The position numbers and the translations under genes are program-made. From Thunnus maccoyii (lineage: Eukaryota; Chordata; Actinopteri; Scombriformes; Scombridae): 64,000 bases of DNA. The notes beneath the pieces are model-generated. The model made no database searches. It saw nothing but the letters and a program-made list of their open reading frames with translations, and had not been told where the DNA came from. This document shows positions 13,401 through 26,500 of this stretch, in pieces. Numbering within the stretch: position 1 is the first letter of the stretch; the number at the start of each line of letters is the position of its first letter. The stretch lies in the NCBI RefSeq assembly GCF_910596095.1, contig NC_056534.1, forward strand, positions 10,108,490 to 10,172,489. The letters are read 5' to 3'.

Positions 13401-15474
13401 AGTCCCCACGGTAGCCTCTGGCGGTTGGGGGGGGTCTGGGGGTGGATACACACCAACAATTGTCATGTGCATGTCCCTACCAAAACAGAGGTCCAACACA
13501 ATATATTCCTATTACATTTAACTGCTGTGAGATATTACAGTGTTGACCTTAAGTTAAAGGGAAATTTCTGTGGATAAATAACCTGAGATGTAAAATGTAG
13601 CTCATTTATTTTATTTTGCTAATTGGGTACTTATGCAGAGTGTCATAATGGTGTTAATGTGTGTAGCAGCATAACACTTCTAGTTTCATACTGCTAGTGT
13701 GATAAACAATTTTATTTGTGCATAAGGAGATGATATAGAAGTAAAAGAACTTAGATGTTACTTCTATTATAAAAACATGATGTGTGTAAGAAATTAATAC
13801 TGTGTACTGTACCTCAGTCTATGGTTAAAAATACAATATTTCCAAAATGTGTAATCATAATTCATGATTGAAGTTAAAAAGAGGAGAAACACAATTCATA
13901 AAATAAGATACTGCACAGTTAAAGCTATTGAGTTCATTTAATTGCTATTATGTTATAATGTCATATTGGGAGTCTAATGATGTGTTGATTTACTATGGCC
14001 ATAGATAATGGAGACTTGACCTAAAATAATAGCCCTGTTGTTATACAGGCTCGGTTTTTTAGACTCTCCAAAGATACCATGCCTTGGACCTTGGATTCTG
14101 GATTCTCTCCTTGACGAAGGAGATGGTGAGCCACCATTTGTACTTCATCTACCTGGAGGAAGACACCTTTCCTTTATGCCCTTATGTGGTGACACCAGTA
14201 TTGCTTTTATTACCAGTTGCACTCAGAACTCTAAACTGGCCTCAGAACTAAGAACGGATCCGAAACTAACTGAACCTGAGATTTTGCAAAGGGCCCAAAA
14301 AAACACTAGAAAGGCCCCGATTAAGCCTATCATGACCAGATAAATCTCTGTATTTCACATTATACCGGAGTTTTTAATCGGGTTTGACATTGCTGTGCTG
14401 GCCAGATGAATACATACTGCCCATGCTCTATGGGCAGAGAGACTAGAGACTTCCGCCGCCTGAACTGGCTAACTTCCTGTTAGCCCTCTGGTAATTTGAA
14501 TGGAGATAAAATAATTTAATCGTGTGGCTCTTCTAGACTTTCCAAATGTTATCGGACAGAATGGATCAAGTCATTTCGCAGGGGTTGTGTGACGCTCAAA
14601 ACAATTTATCCACTGTTTTACAGCCGCAACAGTAGCGATGGAGTAGGCTACGGCCTATGACGTAAGTGTGTGTTGACAGTGTTATTTTAATTACTCTTAC
14701 TGCCAGAAGGGGGAGACAAAAGCTTAAGATTGAAGCGAAAAACAACAACTAAAACCTGCAGCCTTACAGCGAGCTGTCACCCGCTCTCTTCTATTACTAT
14801 TGACCAGTGACTGGCCTTTTACCCGTTCAGCCTCATTGTGCAGACTGGATTCCACTTCGCATTCAAGTCTATGTGAAACAGGCAAGATACATTCCCTTTT
14901 CGCTTTCGGTCGTGAATTGACCCGCCGCTTTTTCTCCAATGTTCTTCAATGTCCAGCCAGTTTGAGAGAGGGGGAGGGACTGACGGCTCATTCTCGAAAT
15001 ATTATTTGTTTAAATTCTTGTTTTATGACTTCACGGCAAAATGATACAAGAAGCAGAGAAGAAGAGATGCTGGTTGATTGCGGTGCACAGACCGTGACAG
15101 AAGTTGCTGACACTATGATGTTTGATAAGAAGCTGTATAATTTAGAATTTTGGGGACTGCCGTTGATAGCATACTTACAACCCTTCCCACACAATTTCCT
15201 GTCCCCTCTGCTTTTGGCTACACCATGTGGGAATGTATTTGTCCCCCATTACTTACTTTGAAATTGCATTAGGAATGATGGCCAGTATGGACAAGAGGAA
15301 TGATTACAGCATGCAAACCTCTTTCAACTATTATATTGTTTTAAGATAGACTTGAAAAATGAACCTATCCTTTAAGGTAATGGGTTGTTTATTTCCTGCA
15401 GTGGAAGGGAAATGTTAATGCAACAGCATATAATTATATTTGAAAGGTTTAAAAATGTGCTTTCAACTTTGCTG

Positions 15475-15822
15475 CAGTGATTTGGAGAAAATCCTTTCCT
15501 GTTTCAATACGACAATACTCCCGGGCACAAAGTGAGAGCAATAAAGAAATTGCTTTCAGTTTGGTGTGAAAGAACTCGACTGACCTGCATGGAGCCCTAA
15601 CATCAACCCCATCCAACATGTTTGGGATCTCTCAAACACTGCTGTGGCTGAATAGGAACAAATCCCTGCAGCCAGGCTCCAAAATCTTGTACAAAACCTT
15701 CTCATAAGCATGGAGACTGTTATAGCAGCAGTTTAATGTCCATGATTATGGAATGAGATGTTAAACAATCATATATGGGTTAAATGTTCAGGTGTCCACA
15801 TACTTTTGGCCACATAGCGTCT
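15475..15822 (+). mobile_element. Tc1/mariner-type transposase 3' fragment with terminal repeat
   Basis: The stretch at 15590-15640 (CATCAACCCCATCCAACATG and following) is the degenerate DLNPIEH..W block of Tc1/mariner transposases. It ends at about 15822 with ACTTTTGGCCACATAG, an end type common to these elements. Stops and frame changes abolish coding. Confidence 0.65.
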
Positions 15823-16499
15823 CTGCGTACACCCTGTTCAGAGTTCTTTCTCTCTCACACTCAGAAACCCATTTTCTGCCTGCCTCTCTATCTCTCCTAC
15901 TTTGCCTGTGGCTACATTGTGATGACCTCAAGAGCCATTTATTAACATGGATTATATGTCGACAGGAACAAAACCTGGCAGAAAATCAGCCGTTACAGCT
16001 CCCTCTCTCTCTTTCCTCTTCTCTTTTTCCCTTGGAACTAATACACCTCCAGAAGCCTGACAGAGAGACTGAGATAAAAGGAAAGAAAGACTCAGAGAGA
16101 CAGAAAAAGACAGACAGATATATGAGAACGGAAGAAAGAATCAACTTTTTCTTTGACCTTTTCTTGCTTCGTCATTCAGAAGGCCCTCGGTGAGTCCCTG
16201 GGTTTGATTTCCTCTCTGTGTTCCAGATGAGCCATCAATAACTGTGCTGTTAATGTCAAGCAGCTACTGACTCTGTTGCTCTGGTAGGGAGATCAGAGGA
16301 GAGGAAAAAGGGAGAGAGCAGGACACCCTTCTAGCTCAAAGATCCTTATTGAATTTCACAGTAAAAAATTTACAAATACAATATATCAAACTACCACATA
16401 ATACACATGCAAGTTGCGTACTCGACCAGGATTGGCTCAAAACTAGTTGTGACTTCACAAATCATACTTGTAAGTACCTGCTTAAACTCATATTTAAGC

Positions 16500-16640
16500 T
16501 CAGAGAAACTTTCCTCTTTCAACAGATGAACGTGAAAACAGCGTTCTAGTGTCAAACTCTGTGAAGCTCAAACATCCGACTGAAGGAACCCAAAGCAAAA
16601 CACATTTTTGGGTGGCGGGGACTTTAACATCTTGTCTTTT
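16500..16640 (-). repeat. Repeat pair member A (inverse of 29780-30110)
   Basis: Reverse-complemented, it shares TTGAGC, ACAGAGTTTGACACTAGAA and GCTGTTTTCAC with the 29780 copy. Confidence 0.65.
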
Positions 16641-17516
16641 ATGTGCTGTCAAGCGGGTTGAATTGCCCTGTTGTTTAGAGGTGCTATAAAAATAAACCTG
16701 CCTTGTCTTGATTAAAAATATATAAATATCAGTCATTTAGACGTGACCAGAAAATGGTAATAAGGATAATGGAAAAACTGAAGTTACCAAATCACATTAT
16801 AGGAAAGGGACAAATAAGACTAAAACAATCAGGAAAGTAGGTAAGTTTTCCAGTATTGCTACAGATTTTTACTACTGTCTGGACCGGAAGTTGTGATGTC
16901 ATTACGGGGCTTTCCACACATGGAAAGTTCAAGGTCTGCAGGAGCTTTGTATTGAATTTCGTATTGTGGGTGGACGCTTGATAAGCATTTTTCATGCTTG
17001 TTTTACTTTTAGTGAATAACAAGATAAGGAATTCAAAGGACTTCAAACACTGAGGTCATGTCCACAAGTGCAACCCTAGAAATTTTTGACTGAAGCCACC
17101 AAAAAGGTTTTGTCATTATTTTTGATTAAATCACTTTTTCCACATTATTTAACTGTTTAATTATGTTTTCTGTACATTTTCTGTCCCTCCATGATTGTCT
17201 AAATCACCAAGAATACGACTGTGAATACATTTTAAGTTTATTTCTTTCATTTTTCTATACTTTTTCCTCTTCTTTCTTTTTATATTATAATTCTAAATTT
17301 AAAAATATTGGCTAGATTTCAGAATCAGCCCAAAAAAACACCACAGGTCATTTGTGTGTATTCGTAGAACAACTTTTTAAAACCTCCACATTCCCAAACA
17401 CTTCAATGGTAGCTGTGATTAATAATTGAAAAAAACTTTATTACACTGTGAGCCTTTATCAGCATTAGCCCGCCTATTGTAAGTCACAAGCTCTGACAGA
17501 CACGCCCCGCACAGAC

Positions 17517-17525
17517 TATTTAAAG
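17517..17525 (+). promoter_or_regulatory. TATA-like box of the mfap4-like gene
   Basis: TATTTAAAG lies about 72 bases before the start codon at 17597. The sequence between is a plausible short 5' UTR. The spacing fits transcription starting near 17545-17555. The start codon has T at -3, a weak Kozak context, but two further in-frame ATGs follow within four codons. Confidence 0.5.
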
Positions 17526-17596
17526 CTGCTCGCGCCAAGATTTATTTCAACAGACTGACCTGACAGAGTCCAACTGAGCGGTGAACCTTCTTCTCC

Positions 17597-20500
17597 ATGA
17601 TAATGATGCAGGTAGGTTTGACACTGACAGAAGACACTAAAACAAATCGCTATGATTCAGATGCTGTCTCCGTTTTCTTGATAATGTCAAGATCATATTG
17701 GCTTAATTTGTTCTCTAAAAAATAATTTTTATGACGTATAATATTTTTGCTCGTAGTTGTCTGTGAGAAACTTAATAGAATGGTGACATAATGTGCTGAT
17801 GATACTCAAGAAAGCATCATGTTATTAGAATTGGCATTAGTAGTGTTAGTAATGCTGTTAACAGTAGTTTTAATAGTATTAGTACTAGAAACAGTGTAGT
17901 CTGTAGGAGCAAAATTTAGACAACCAGAACAATGGTAAACATAATCTAAAAATAAAACTGCAGCAAAATGAGAGCAAATGTCATAATTCCATATTAAAAA
18001 ATGACTTGTGTTTTATGAATTTTTAAGTAAAAAGTCAAAAGTTTGTCTTATTTATAGATCAAAGCCTATGCAGAGAGTTAAAGCCTGTTTGTCTTACTTA
18101 TAGATCAAAGTCTATGTAGAGAGTTAAAGTCTAACAGCTGAGCTAAACCATTTCATCTTCATATTGTAGGAATATTAATCGATAAAACTGTCAAATGAAC
18201 TCATCCATAAAGATAACTAAAAAATACTCTCTCACTATTATAATGTATTTTTGTTGTTGTTGATGATTAATGTTATTGAAGATTGTTGTTAGTTACATAT
18301 TAACAGACAGTCTTATCTGCAGACTTCAGTCCTGCTGTGAACAAACAGAAAGTATGAATTTGAATAAAATATTAGAGTTGTCAGCGAAATTGATTCAATT
18401 TTTTATATTATAATGTTTTATGACTGTTTTAAAATGTGTTTAATTGAACCAAACCTGACTGAACAACTTCTGTGTTGTGTTCTGACAAATGACCCTATTC
18501 CAGGCCAATAGGTGGCACTGTGTAACTGCTGTTATACTACTTGATAAGAGAAGAAGACAGGAAGTATTGCAGTGTGTGGAGTTGTAAAGTGCGTGCCCAC
18601 ACAATAACATGGAACGTTATCCTCTATCCAGTGCTTCTTTAAGTGCTTTACTACAAATACATAACAAAATTGGCAATGAGGATGGCTGTGGCTACTACTC
18701 CTTTGCCTCCCACTTCCATACAGTCCGGGAGAACTTGCAATGCCATTTGAAACATGGCTGAAAATGTTCAAAAACTACCTAGTTGTGATTGATGTGGAAG
18801 GAGCCAAGTGGCACGATACCTGAAAGTAAGCTGTACTGCCGCACAGCATTGGAACTGAAGCACAGAGGATTTTCTCTTCCTTGACTGAAACAAGTTAACC
18901 TGACACGCCGGATGGCGAAGAGAAGTTGTCCTTGGACACTGTTTGGAAAAGAGCAGGCACTTTCAAAAAATATTTGGCAGGTGATTGGATGAAACATCTG
19001 TTGATTACCATCTATCACTGCCTTACCTTGCAAGGCAGCTGTATTTGCAAGATCATGAGATCACGCAAGAATCCTCATAGGATGCTGATGGACGTGTAAC
19101 TTAAAGACACAAAGATGGATTCCTGCATGACCTTGTGATGTGATTTCGCAAATCCAGCTGCCTTTCAAGGTAAGAAACAGGTACCACCTATGATCATGCT
19201 AGGGCTGCCCAGCGCAGAAGGTAACTGACATTGCTGAGGGACATAAATTTCACCAATGAGCACAGAGACATGATTAAACTATTGCACAATGCTCCATGCT
19301 ATGTGAGATGGTGACATTGTGTGAATTCGGAAATGCAGTGTAAGATACGCTACAAGACCAAATCGTGGAGAAAGCCTTCACTGGATACGGCCATTCAGAT
19401 TGCCAATCAAGTGGAATCGGCTGCAAGCTATGCCAGTGCACTCTCAAACACTGAAGTGGCAGTGCGGGAGATGAAAACGCTGCCAACAGCGCAGGTAACC
19501 AAAGAAAAGATGAAACAAAGTCTGAACATACATGTAAATGTTACAGATGTGACTCAGATAAGCACCTGGCAAATTCCACAAATTGCCTGCTACAAACAAA
19601 ATATGGAAATCATGTGGAAAGACTGGGCACTTTACAAAAGTGTGCTGTACAGGTCAAAAACATGAGGTGACTCTCTGAGCTGACTGTGCTATTTCTGAAA
19701 GATGTTATCCCAGTAGAGAGGAAAATTGTAGAATTAGGCACATCCCCTAATATGCAGCCATTCAAGATGATAGTAGATACTTGATCTTCAGTTTCATTGC
19801 TGCCTGCTCATGTTTATGAGTATGTTTCAGTGACATACCCCTGAAACAAAGAGAGATTCCTCTGGTGATGTACTCAAGACAGGGGGATTTCAGTACTAGG
19901 TGCGCTTCATGATGGATGTTCTGCCTCAGCCTCCTTTTACATTGTGATGTCAGGTTCACTACTGCTGAGGTTGGACTTCAATTCAGGCTCTGGAAATGGC
20001 CATTGTGGGAAAGTGAAACTCAAATCAGAACACTGGTACTACTACTATTATAGCTCCGCCTCCACCTGCCACTACAGCTCCATGTCTACCTACCATGGGC
20101 TGTATGAAAAACTTTGTGCATACAGTCAAAGTGAGAGATGATGGGAAACCTTTCAGAAATTGAGGTGGTTGCCCTCATTGTCAGAGATACTGTTTCTGCA
20201 GAGTTAAAATGCTTACTAGACGCCGACATTATCGAGAGGATTGACGTGTCTCCCTGGGTGTCACCAGTCATTGTGACTCAACATTAGAACTCAGCGAGAA
20301 TACAGGTGTATAAAGACCTCAGGGAGTCCAACAAGGCCATAGTGACTGATTGCTACCCTATTCCACACATGGAAGAACTCAGAGGAACAACCATGTGTTC
20401 AACCATTGACCTTGCAAATGCTTACTATCAGGTTCCTCAGCATGAGATCTGCCTGCCTTCATAACCAATGAGGGGCTCTTCTGATACAAGCGAGTTTGCT

Positions 20501-23500
20501 ATGTGGTAGCATCAGCGCCCTCAAGATTTCAGAAGATGATGTCCATGGTGTTGCAAGATCTACCTGGAGTCCAAGTGTATCTCGATGACGTCATTGTCTA
20601 CATATGTTGCCGTGCTGATCATGTAACACGCCTGAAAGCTGTACAGGCTACAGAAAGCTGGACTATGTCTGAATACAGAAAAATGCAAAGTCTACCAGGA
20701 TAAGCTGACTTACCTGGGCCACACCATAAGTAAGTATGTAATAAGTAACCACACTCCTGTCTATAAAAGACATGGGTAGAGCTGCGAATAGCACGCAGGT
20801 CTGCCACGCTACTTCGCTTCAACTATGATATTGTCTACCGGCCCAGTGCTCAGAACCATGCAGCAGACTGCTTTTCCCACTTGCCACTGCCATATGAACA
20901 GGACTGCTCCCCAGACATGGAACCAGAGACTGTTGCTGCTTTTGACTGCCATTCCCATGCTTGACTTCACAGATGTCTGCTCTTCCTGCCCAGAGCTACG
21001 CAAGCTGCACATCTACATGACCGAAGGGTGGCCTGCATCATCCAAAGGCCTACCTGCATACATGATGCCTCACTACCAGGTTAGGAATGAACTTTCCATG
21101 CACGAGTCACTTATTCTAAAAGGGAGTCATAGAATAGTGGTGCCAGAAAGGCTACTTTTCCACATGGTACACCTAGCACATGAGAACCACCAAGGCATTG
21201 TCCGTACAAAAAAGAGACTCAGAGACTTTTATTGATAGTCTAAGATGGATGCACTGGTACATCTGTCATTGCCATCTGTGTGTCCTGTCAGCTGAATGAT
21301 AAGACAACAAGAACCACCCCTGCATCGATGACACCAGTCCCTTTGCCTGATGGACCCTGGCAAAAGCTTGCACTAGACATTGTTGGTCCACTCAAGACTG
21401 GTCCTGCTGACTGCAAGTTTGCTATTACCATGGTGGACTACCATTCAGTGGCCAGTGGCCAGAAGTGTGTTTCGCTCCACAGTGCACTACTGCTACAGCG
21501 ATTAGCTTCATTAGATCTGTGTTTAGCCAAAATGCAAATCCCATGGTTGTGGTGACAAATAATGGCCCACAGCTGTCCTCAAAAACTCTCCTCTTTCCTG
21601 GAAGAATGAGATATCCAACACATAAGGACTACAGTCTACCACCCAGAAGGAAATGGGACTGTAGAGAGGCTAAATAGGGTGTTAAAAGAAAGCATTCTTA
21701 CTGCACAGAGAAAGAAAGCTCAGCGGAAAGCTCATGTCACTGAGTTCCTTCAAGTCTACAGAGCCTCACCACGTGCGACCACAGGGACATCACCCTTCCA
21801 GCTCATGTATGGAAGAAAGATGAGAACCAAACTCTCTATCCAGCCAAAGCTCACAGCTGCTCAGGATCATGAAGTGAGAGACGGAGTTGCAAAGAAACAA
21901 TTACACATGAAAACATACACAAGAGACATGCCAAGACCCCTAAACTGCACCTGGGAAGCCTTGTGCACGTGAGAAACCCTGAGCGTGTCAAGAAAGGAAA
22001 GTCCAAGTTCAGTGAGCCGCTTAAAGTGACACAGCAGAAGGGACCTCACAGCTACACACTGACTGACGGGAAGACTTGGGATGCTTCACATCTGTCTGTG
22101 CTGCCGGGGACCTTCACTCTTCCAGCAGAAGAACAAAGGCCTACAGAGCTTGCTACAAGTGACAGCGTACAGAATAGGAGCCAGAGGAACAAAAAACAGC
22201 TACCTTGGATCAAAGACTATGTCACTGGAGAATACAAGAGGGACATATAGTCTGTTGCTGTAACAGTGTTCAAAGAAAAAAAAAAAAATAGTTCTGCTTA
22301 TTGTTATAGGTGAAGTAACACCCAGGTTGTCACTACAGAAGGTATTTCTTTAGAAAACATTCTTCTGTTACTCCGACTTTGAGTGTAGAAGTAACACTTT
22401 TTAAGAAAGGGGGAAATGTTGTGCTCTGAGAGCTTATCGTATTCCAGGCACAAACGGCACTGTGTAACCGCTGTTATACTACTTTATAAGAGAAAAAGAC
22501 AGGAATTATTGCAGTATGTGGAGTTGTAAAGTGTGTGCCCACAATAAAGTAAAACGTTATCCTCTGTCCAGTGCTTTTTTTTTAGGTGCTTTACTACAAA
22601 TACATAACAAATCACTCTGCTCCAGAGGGCTTTGACTAATAATAAACACAGCATTGCTGTAATGCAAACATCAAGTGGGATGAGTTCAGACTCCACCAGC
22701 AAGGAAAAACCCAGATGTTGTAACTGTTGTATGATCTCCTGTATGCTCAGGATCTTTCTATAGCCTGAAAGATGCTTAAATCAATATTTTTAGTATTTAA
22801 GTAACAATGGATCAAATTACTATATGTAATGTGAAAGGGGTCGCAGAGAATTATCACCTGATGCTCCAGTTCTCCTCTGCAGCATTTTTATCCCCATTAA
22901 ATTAATTATCCTATTAATTATCCCTAAAGTCAGAACAAAAAAACCTCATGGTGAGGCATCCTGTTATTGCTATGGTCCACGTCTCTGGAACAGTCTTCCT
23001 GAAGACCTGAGGGCAGCTGAGAATGTTGATATTTTTAAAAGCAAACTTAAGACCTTTCTTTTTAGCCTGACTTTTAATTGAACTTTATTTATTTGAGATT
23101 TTTTTTTCTGTCTTCTATTTATATGTTTTAGCTTGTTGATATATATACTTGAACTAGATTATTTTTATTTTTATTTTTATTTTAATTTATTTATTTATGA
23201 TCGTTCTTCTTTTTATAACCTACTTTTTATTTCTGGCTTTACTTCAGCACACCTCCTCTCTTTTAGTATTTTATTATTCTATTTTATTACTACTTTACTT
23301 TATTATTACTTTATCTCTATTTCATCTTTATCTTTGTTTTCCTTTTAATACCCTACTATACATTTCTGGCTTTACTCACTTTAATACATCTCGTCCTCTT
23401 TTTTTTCTTTCTTTCTTTTAGTATTTTATTATCTTTTTTCACACTTCAGTTTTATATTATTATTTTATTTGGCTATTCTGAATTTTTCAATTTTTATCCT

Positions 23501-26500
23501 ACCTCTGGTGTTTCCTCATTGCAAATTAATGAGAGTTATGATAGCGTTTCCTCAGTTCTTCAGTTCCTGTTTTTATTGAGTTCTTTATTTATAATGTAGT
23601 CATTTATTGTTTGTGCGTAGACGTGCGTAACACTAAAGAACAGGTTCACAATTCATGAAGTCTGTCTTAAAACAATGGTCAGGTGCCAATATGGACAATG
23701 AAACAGGTTTTACTCCCTGTAATCAGTCCTGTTCATACTGACCATTAGAAGATTCCCTCCAAATGCGCTTACAATGTAAGTGTTGCAGGACGAAATCCAA
23801 AGTTCTTGTTTTGTGCAAAAATCTTCCACAATTACAGTCTTTTTAGACAAAATAATCCCTCTTTGTGTCTTGGACAGTGTTTCCCTGTTCAGCTGCAGTG
23901 GAAGGATCATAACAAAAAGAGGGAATTTGGTACTAAAAAGACAATGACTTTGAAAGATATCTACTTGATTTGACTAATTTGGATGGCTGGGGCTGAGTTG
24001 AAAAAATTAATTATCAATTTTATGGTTTTATAATAGATTTTGTCTCTATTTATTCATATGATAAATAATTTCATAAATATTAATATTATTCATTCAACTA
24101 CCTTTGTGGAAGTGCAACACTAAGTCTCTGGAGTCCCCCTTTAAACAACCATGTTACTCACACTACTTCAAAATAACAGTTATAACCTTCACAATGAAGG
24201 AAAGAAATCCCACTGAGATTCATATAAATGCAGATTTTGCGAATGATGATGAACTATTACTACAAATATTCTACACTTATTGTCATAAAAAACATTTTAT
24301 TTCCACCTAACATTTGCTATCTAACTTGCACTGAATTTTACGGGTGATATCTGTCAAGAGTGCAGATAATCACTGAAGACGATCTTGATTCATCTCTTTC
24401 CTTTCTCATCCAGGTAACATTATTCATAGCTCTGTTGGTTCTTGCGGCTTCAGTCCACTCCGACTCCCAGTTTTACCTGCCCATTGACTGTGATGACATC
24501 TATCGCCATGACAACACCAGCTCCAGCGGGGTGTACACCATCTACCCAGGGGGTCCCACCACGCCCCTGCATGTCTACTGTGACATGGACACTGACGGAG
24601 GGAGATGGACAGTCAGTACTCTTCACATTTCATCAGATTTTATCATCACAAACATGAACATAAATCAGACTGGATGGAGAAACACATGACAACATATCTG
24701 AGTCTCATTTTTGTCAGTGTTGCACAAGTTGCAACCAGGATTTGGTTGAGAAGTTTTTTAGACACCTGAAGGGACTTGGTCTCTAAATTTCTATTAAAAA
24801 AGCTTTGAAAGAATTGTGTCAGCATTTAGACCTGAAAGAGTTGCAGTTGATAAGCAATTTGCTTATAAAGACTTGAGACTTGACTTGGATTTGACCCAAA
24901 AGATTCAGAAACAGCTCTGGCATACAGCCATGTTAATTTAAAGCTGAACCAATAATATATTTTTTAAACATTAAAGGAATAGTTTGACATTTTGAGAAAT
25001 AGTCGCTTTCTTGCTGAAGGTTAGATGAGAAGATCGATATCAATCTCATGTCTGTATGTTAAATATGAAGCTACAGCCAGCAGCCAGTTAGCTTAGCTTA
25101 GCAAAAATACTGAAGCAGGGGGAAAAGCTAGGTTGGCCTTGTCGGCAGGTAACAAAAAATCTGACTACTGGCACCTCTAAAGCTCGCTAATTAGTATGTT
25201 AAATCTTTTTGTTTAATCCATACACAATTTAGGCTTATGTGCTCAAACTCTTCCTTGGCCAGGAGCATTGACTCTCTGGGGTCACCACTGGTTGCCTGGC
25301 AACCTCATGGTGACGACAAGACTATAACATGTCAATTAGTGAGCTTCAGAGATGCTGGTCGACAGCTCTTGTTGGACAGAGCCATGCTAGCTGTTTCCCC
25401 CCGCTCCCACTCTTTGTGCTAGGCTAAGCTAATCAATGTCCAGCTGGAGCTCCATACCATACAGATATAAGACTGATAGTGATTTTTCACATCTAACTAA
25501 GCAAGAAACCAAATAAGTGTATTTCCCAAAACTGAGTCAAATGATTCTGTGTAACTGTAAAGGTGTCGGTCTTACTACTTTGTGGAGCATTTAGCAGCTA
25601 AAGCCTATAGTACGTACATTATCTGAGGTCTTACTAGATGAATGTACATTATTACATTTTTTTGGAGGGGGTGGGGGGTACTTTCTGCCTTTATTGTTGT
25701 TACAGTTTTTGTATTATTTACAGTTACTGGCTAAGAGGCCAACAGGAAACAAGGTCTTGCTGCACTCAGACTAGGGATGTTGTGGATGTGTGACATGCAC
25801 GGTAACCATTCGGCTACCAGGGCACTCCGTTACATTTACTTTGAACCTATCTTTTGTTTCCTCTCAGGTATTTCAGAGGAGAATGGATGGGAGTCAGAGC
25901 TTCTTCAGGCCCTGGGCTCACTACAAGACTGGATTCGGGGATGTGGCTGGAGAATATTGGCTAGGTGGGTTCTTGAGTAAAATATACATTTAAGACATGA
26001 TTCCTGTGCTCATGCCTTTACATCTTAATCTGCTGAAGTGAAACAAAAAGGTGAGGCCTGTGATTTGGTGAGAGATAATCTGGGGGAAAAGAGGTTAAGA
26101 AATAGAAGGGGAAATGACACAGGACCTTAGTGCAAGAAGTGAAATTTAACCTCTTAGTGTGTCTTTTCAGGCCTGGAAAACATCTTCCTGCTGACTATGA
26201 GGAAGAAGAATGAGCTACGTGTGGACATGGAGGACTTGGACGGAGGGAAGGCCTCCGCCCGGTACTCCTCCTTCTCGATCGATTCAGAGAACGGCGGCTA
26301 CCAGCTTCACCTGGGCAGCTTCGATGGAGGAGACGCAGGTGAGAATCACTGTGTGGCTCTTAATTTGGAAAGTTGAATGTCGGGCATATGGGAGCGTCAT
26401 TTGCAAGAAATACGGGAATTTTCTGTATGAAAAACTTTTGTATAAAGGTTCTCTTTTATGAATCATGGGTGGGTCAGGGTACAGTGAGTCCTAAATCTTT

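Larger units (their letters stand above)
1..17500. other. Gene-poor left flank
   Basis: Apart from the repeats listed, I see no exon series or conserved protein in this stretch. Open frames at 4802-5146, 9341-9733, 14038-14343, 14800-15261 and 15792-16193 have low-complexity or unplaceable products and no supporting splice pattern. Segments at 10880-11300 and 13400-14700 look repeat-derived (GGCCCC-rich, inserted-looking) but could not be assigned to a family. Confidence 0.5.
18473..22610 (+). mobile_element. Decayed Gypsy-type LTR retrotransposon in intron 1 of the mfap4-like gene
   Basis: Two related direct repeats (18473-18667 and 22417-22610) begin TGTTGTG and end ACATAACA. They bracket gag- and pol-like sequence in the same orientation as the host gene. 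After the 5' LTR, TTGGCAATGAGGA resembles a primer-binding site; before the 3' LTR, AAGAAAGGGGGAAA is the polypurine tract. The LTRs differ at many sites and no clear target-site duplication is visible, so the insertion is old. The domain order protease, RT, integrase identifies the Gypsy (Metaviridae) type. Confidence 0.85.

Noticed and set aside
14038..14343. 101-codon open frame on the plus strand
   Set aside because: No family match. It ends in a segment with GGCCCC-type repeat motifs, so it is probably chance within old repeat DNA.
14800..15261. 153-codon open frame on the plus strand
   Set aside because: No recognisable domain, no conserved composition and no flanking splice sites. It overlaps sequence that looks repeat-derived.
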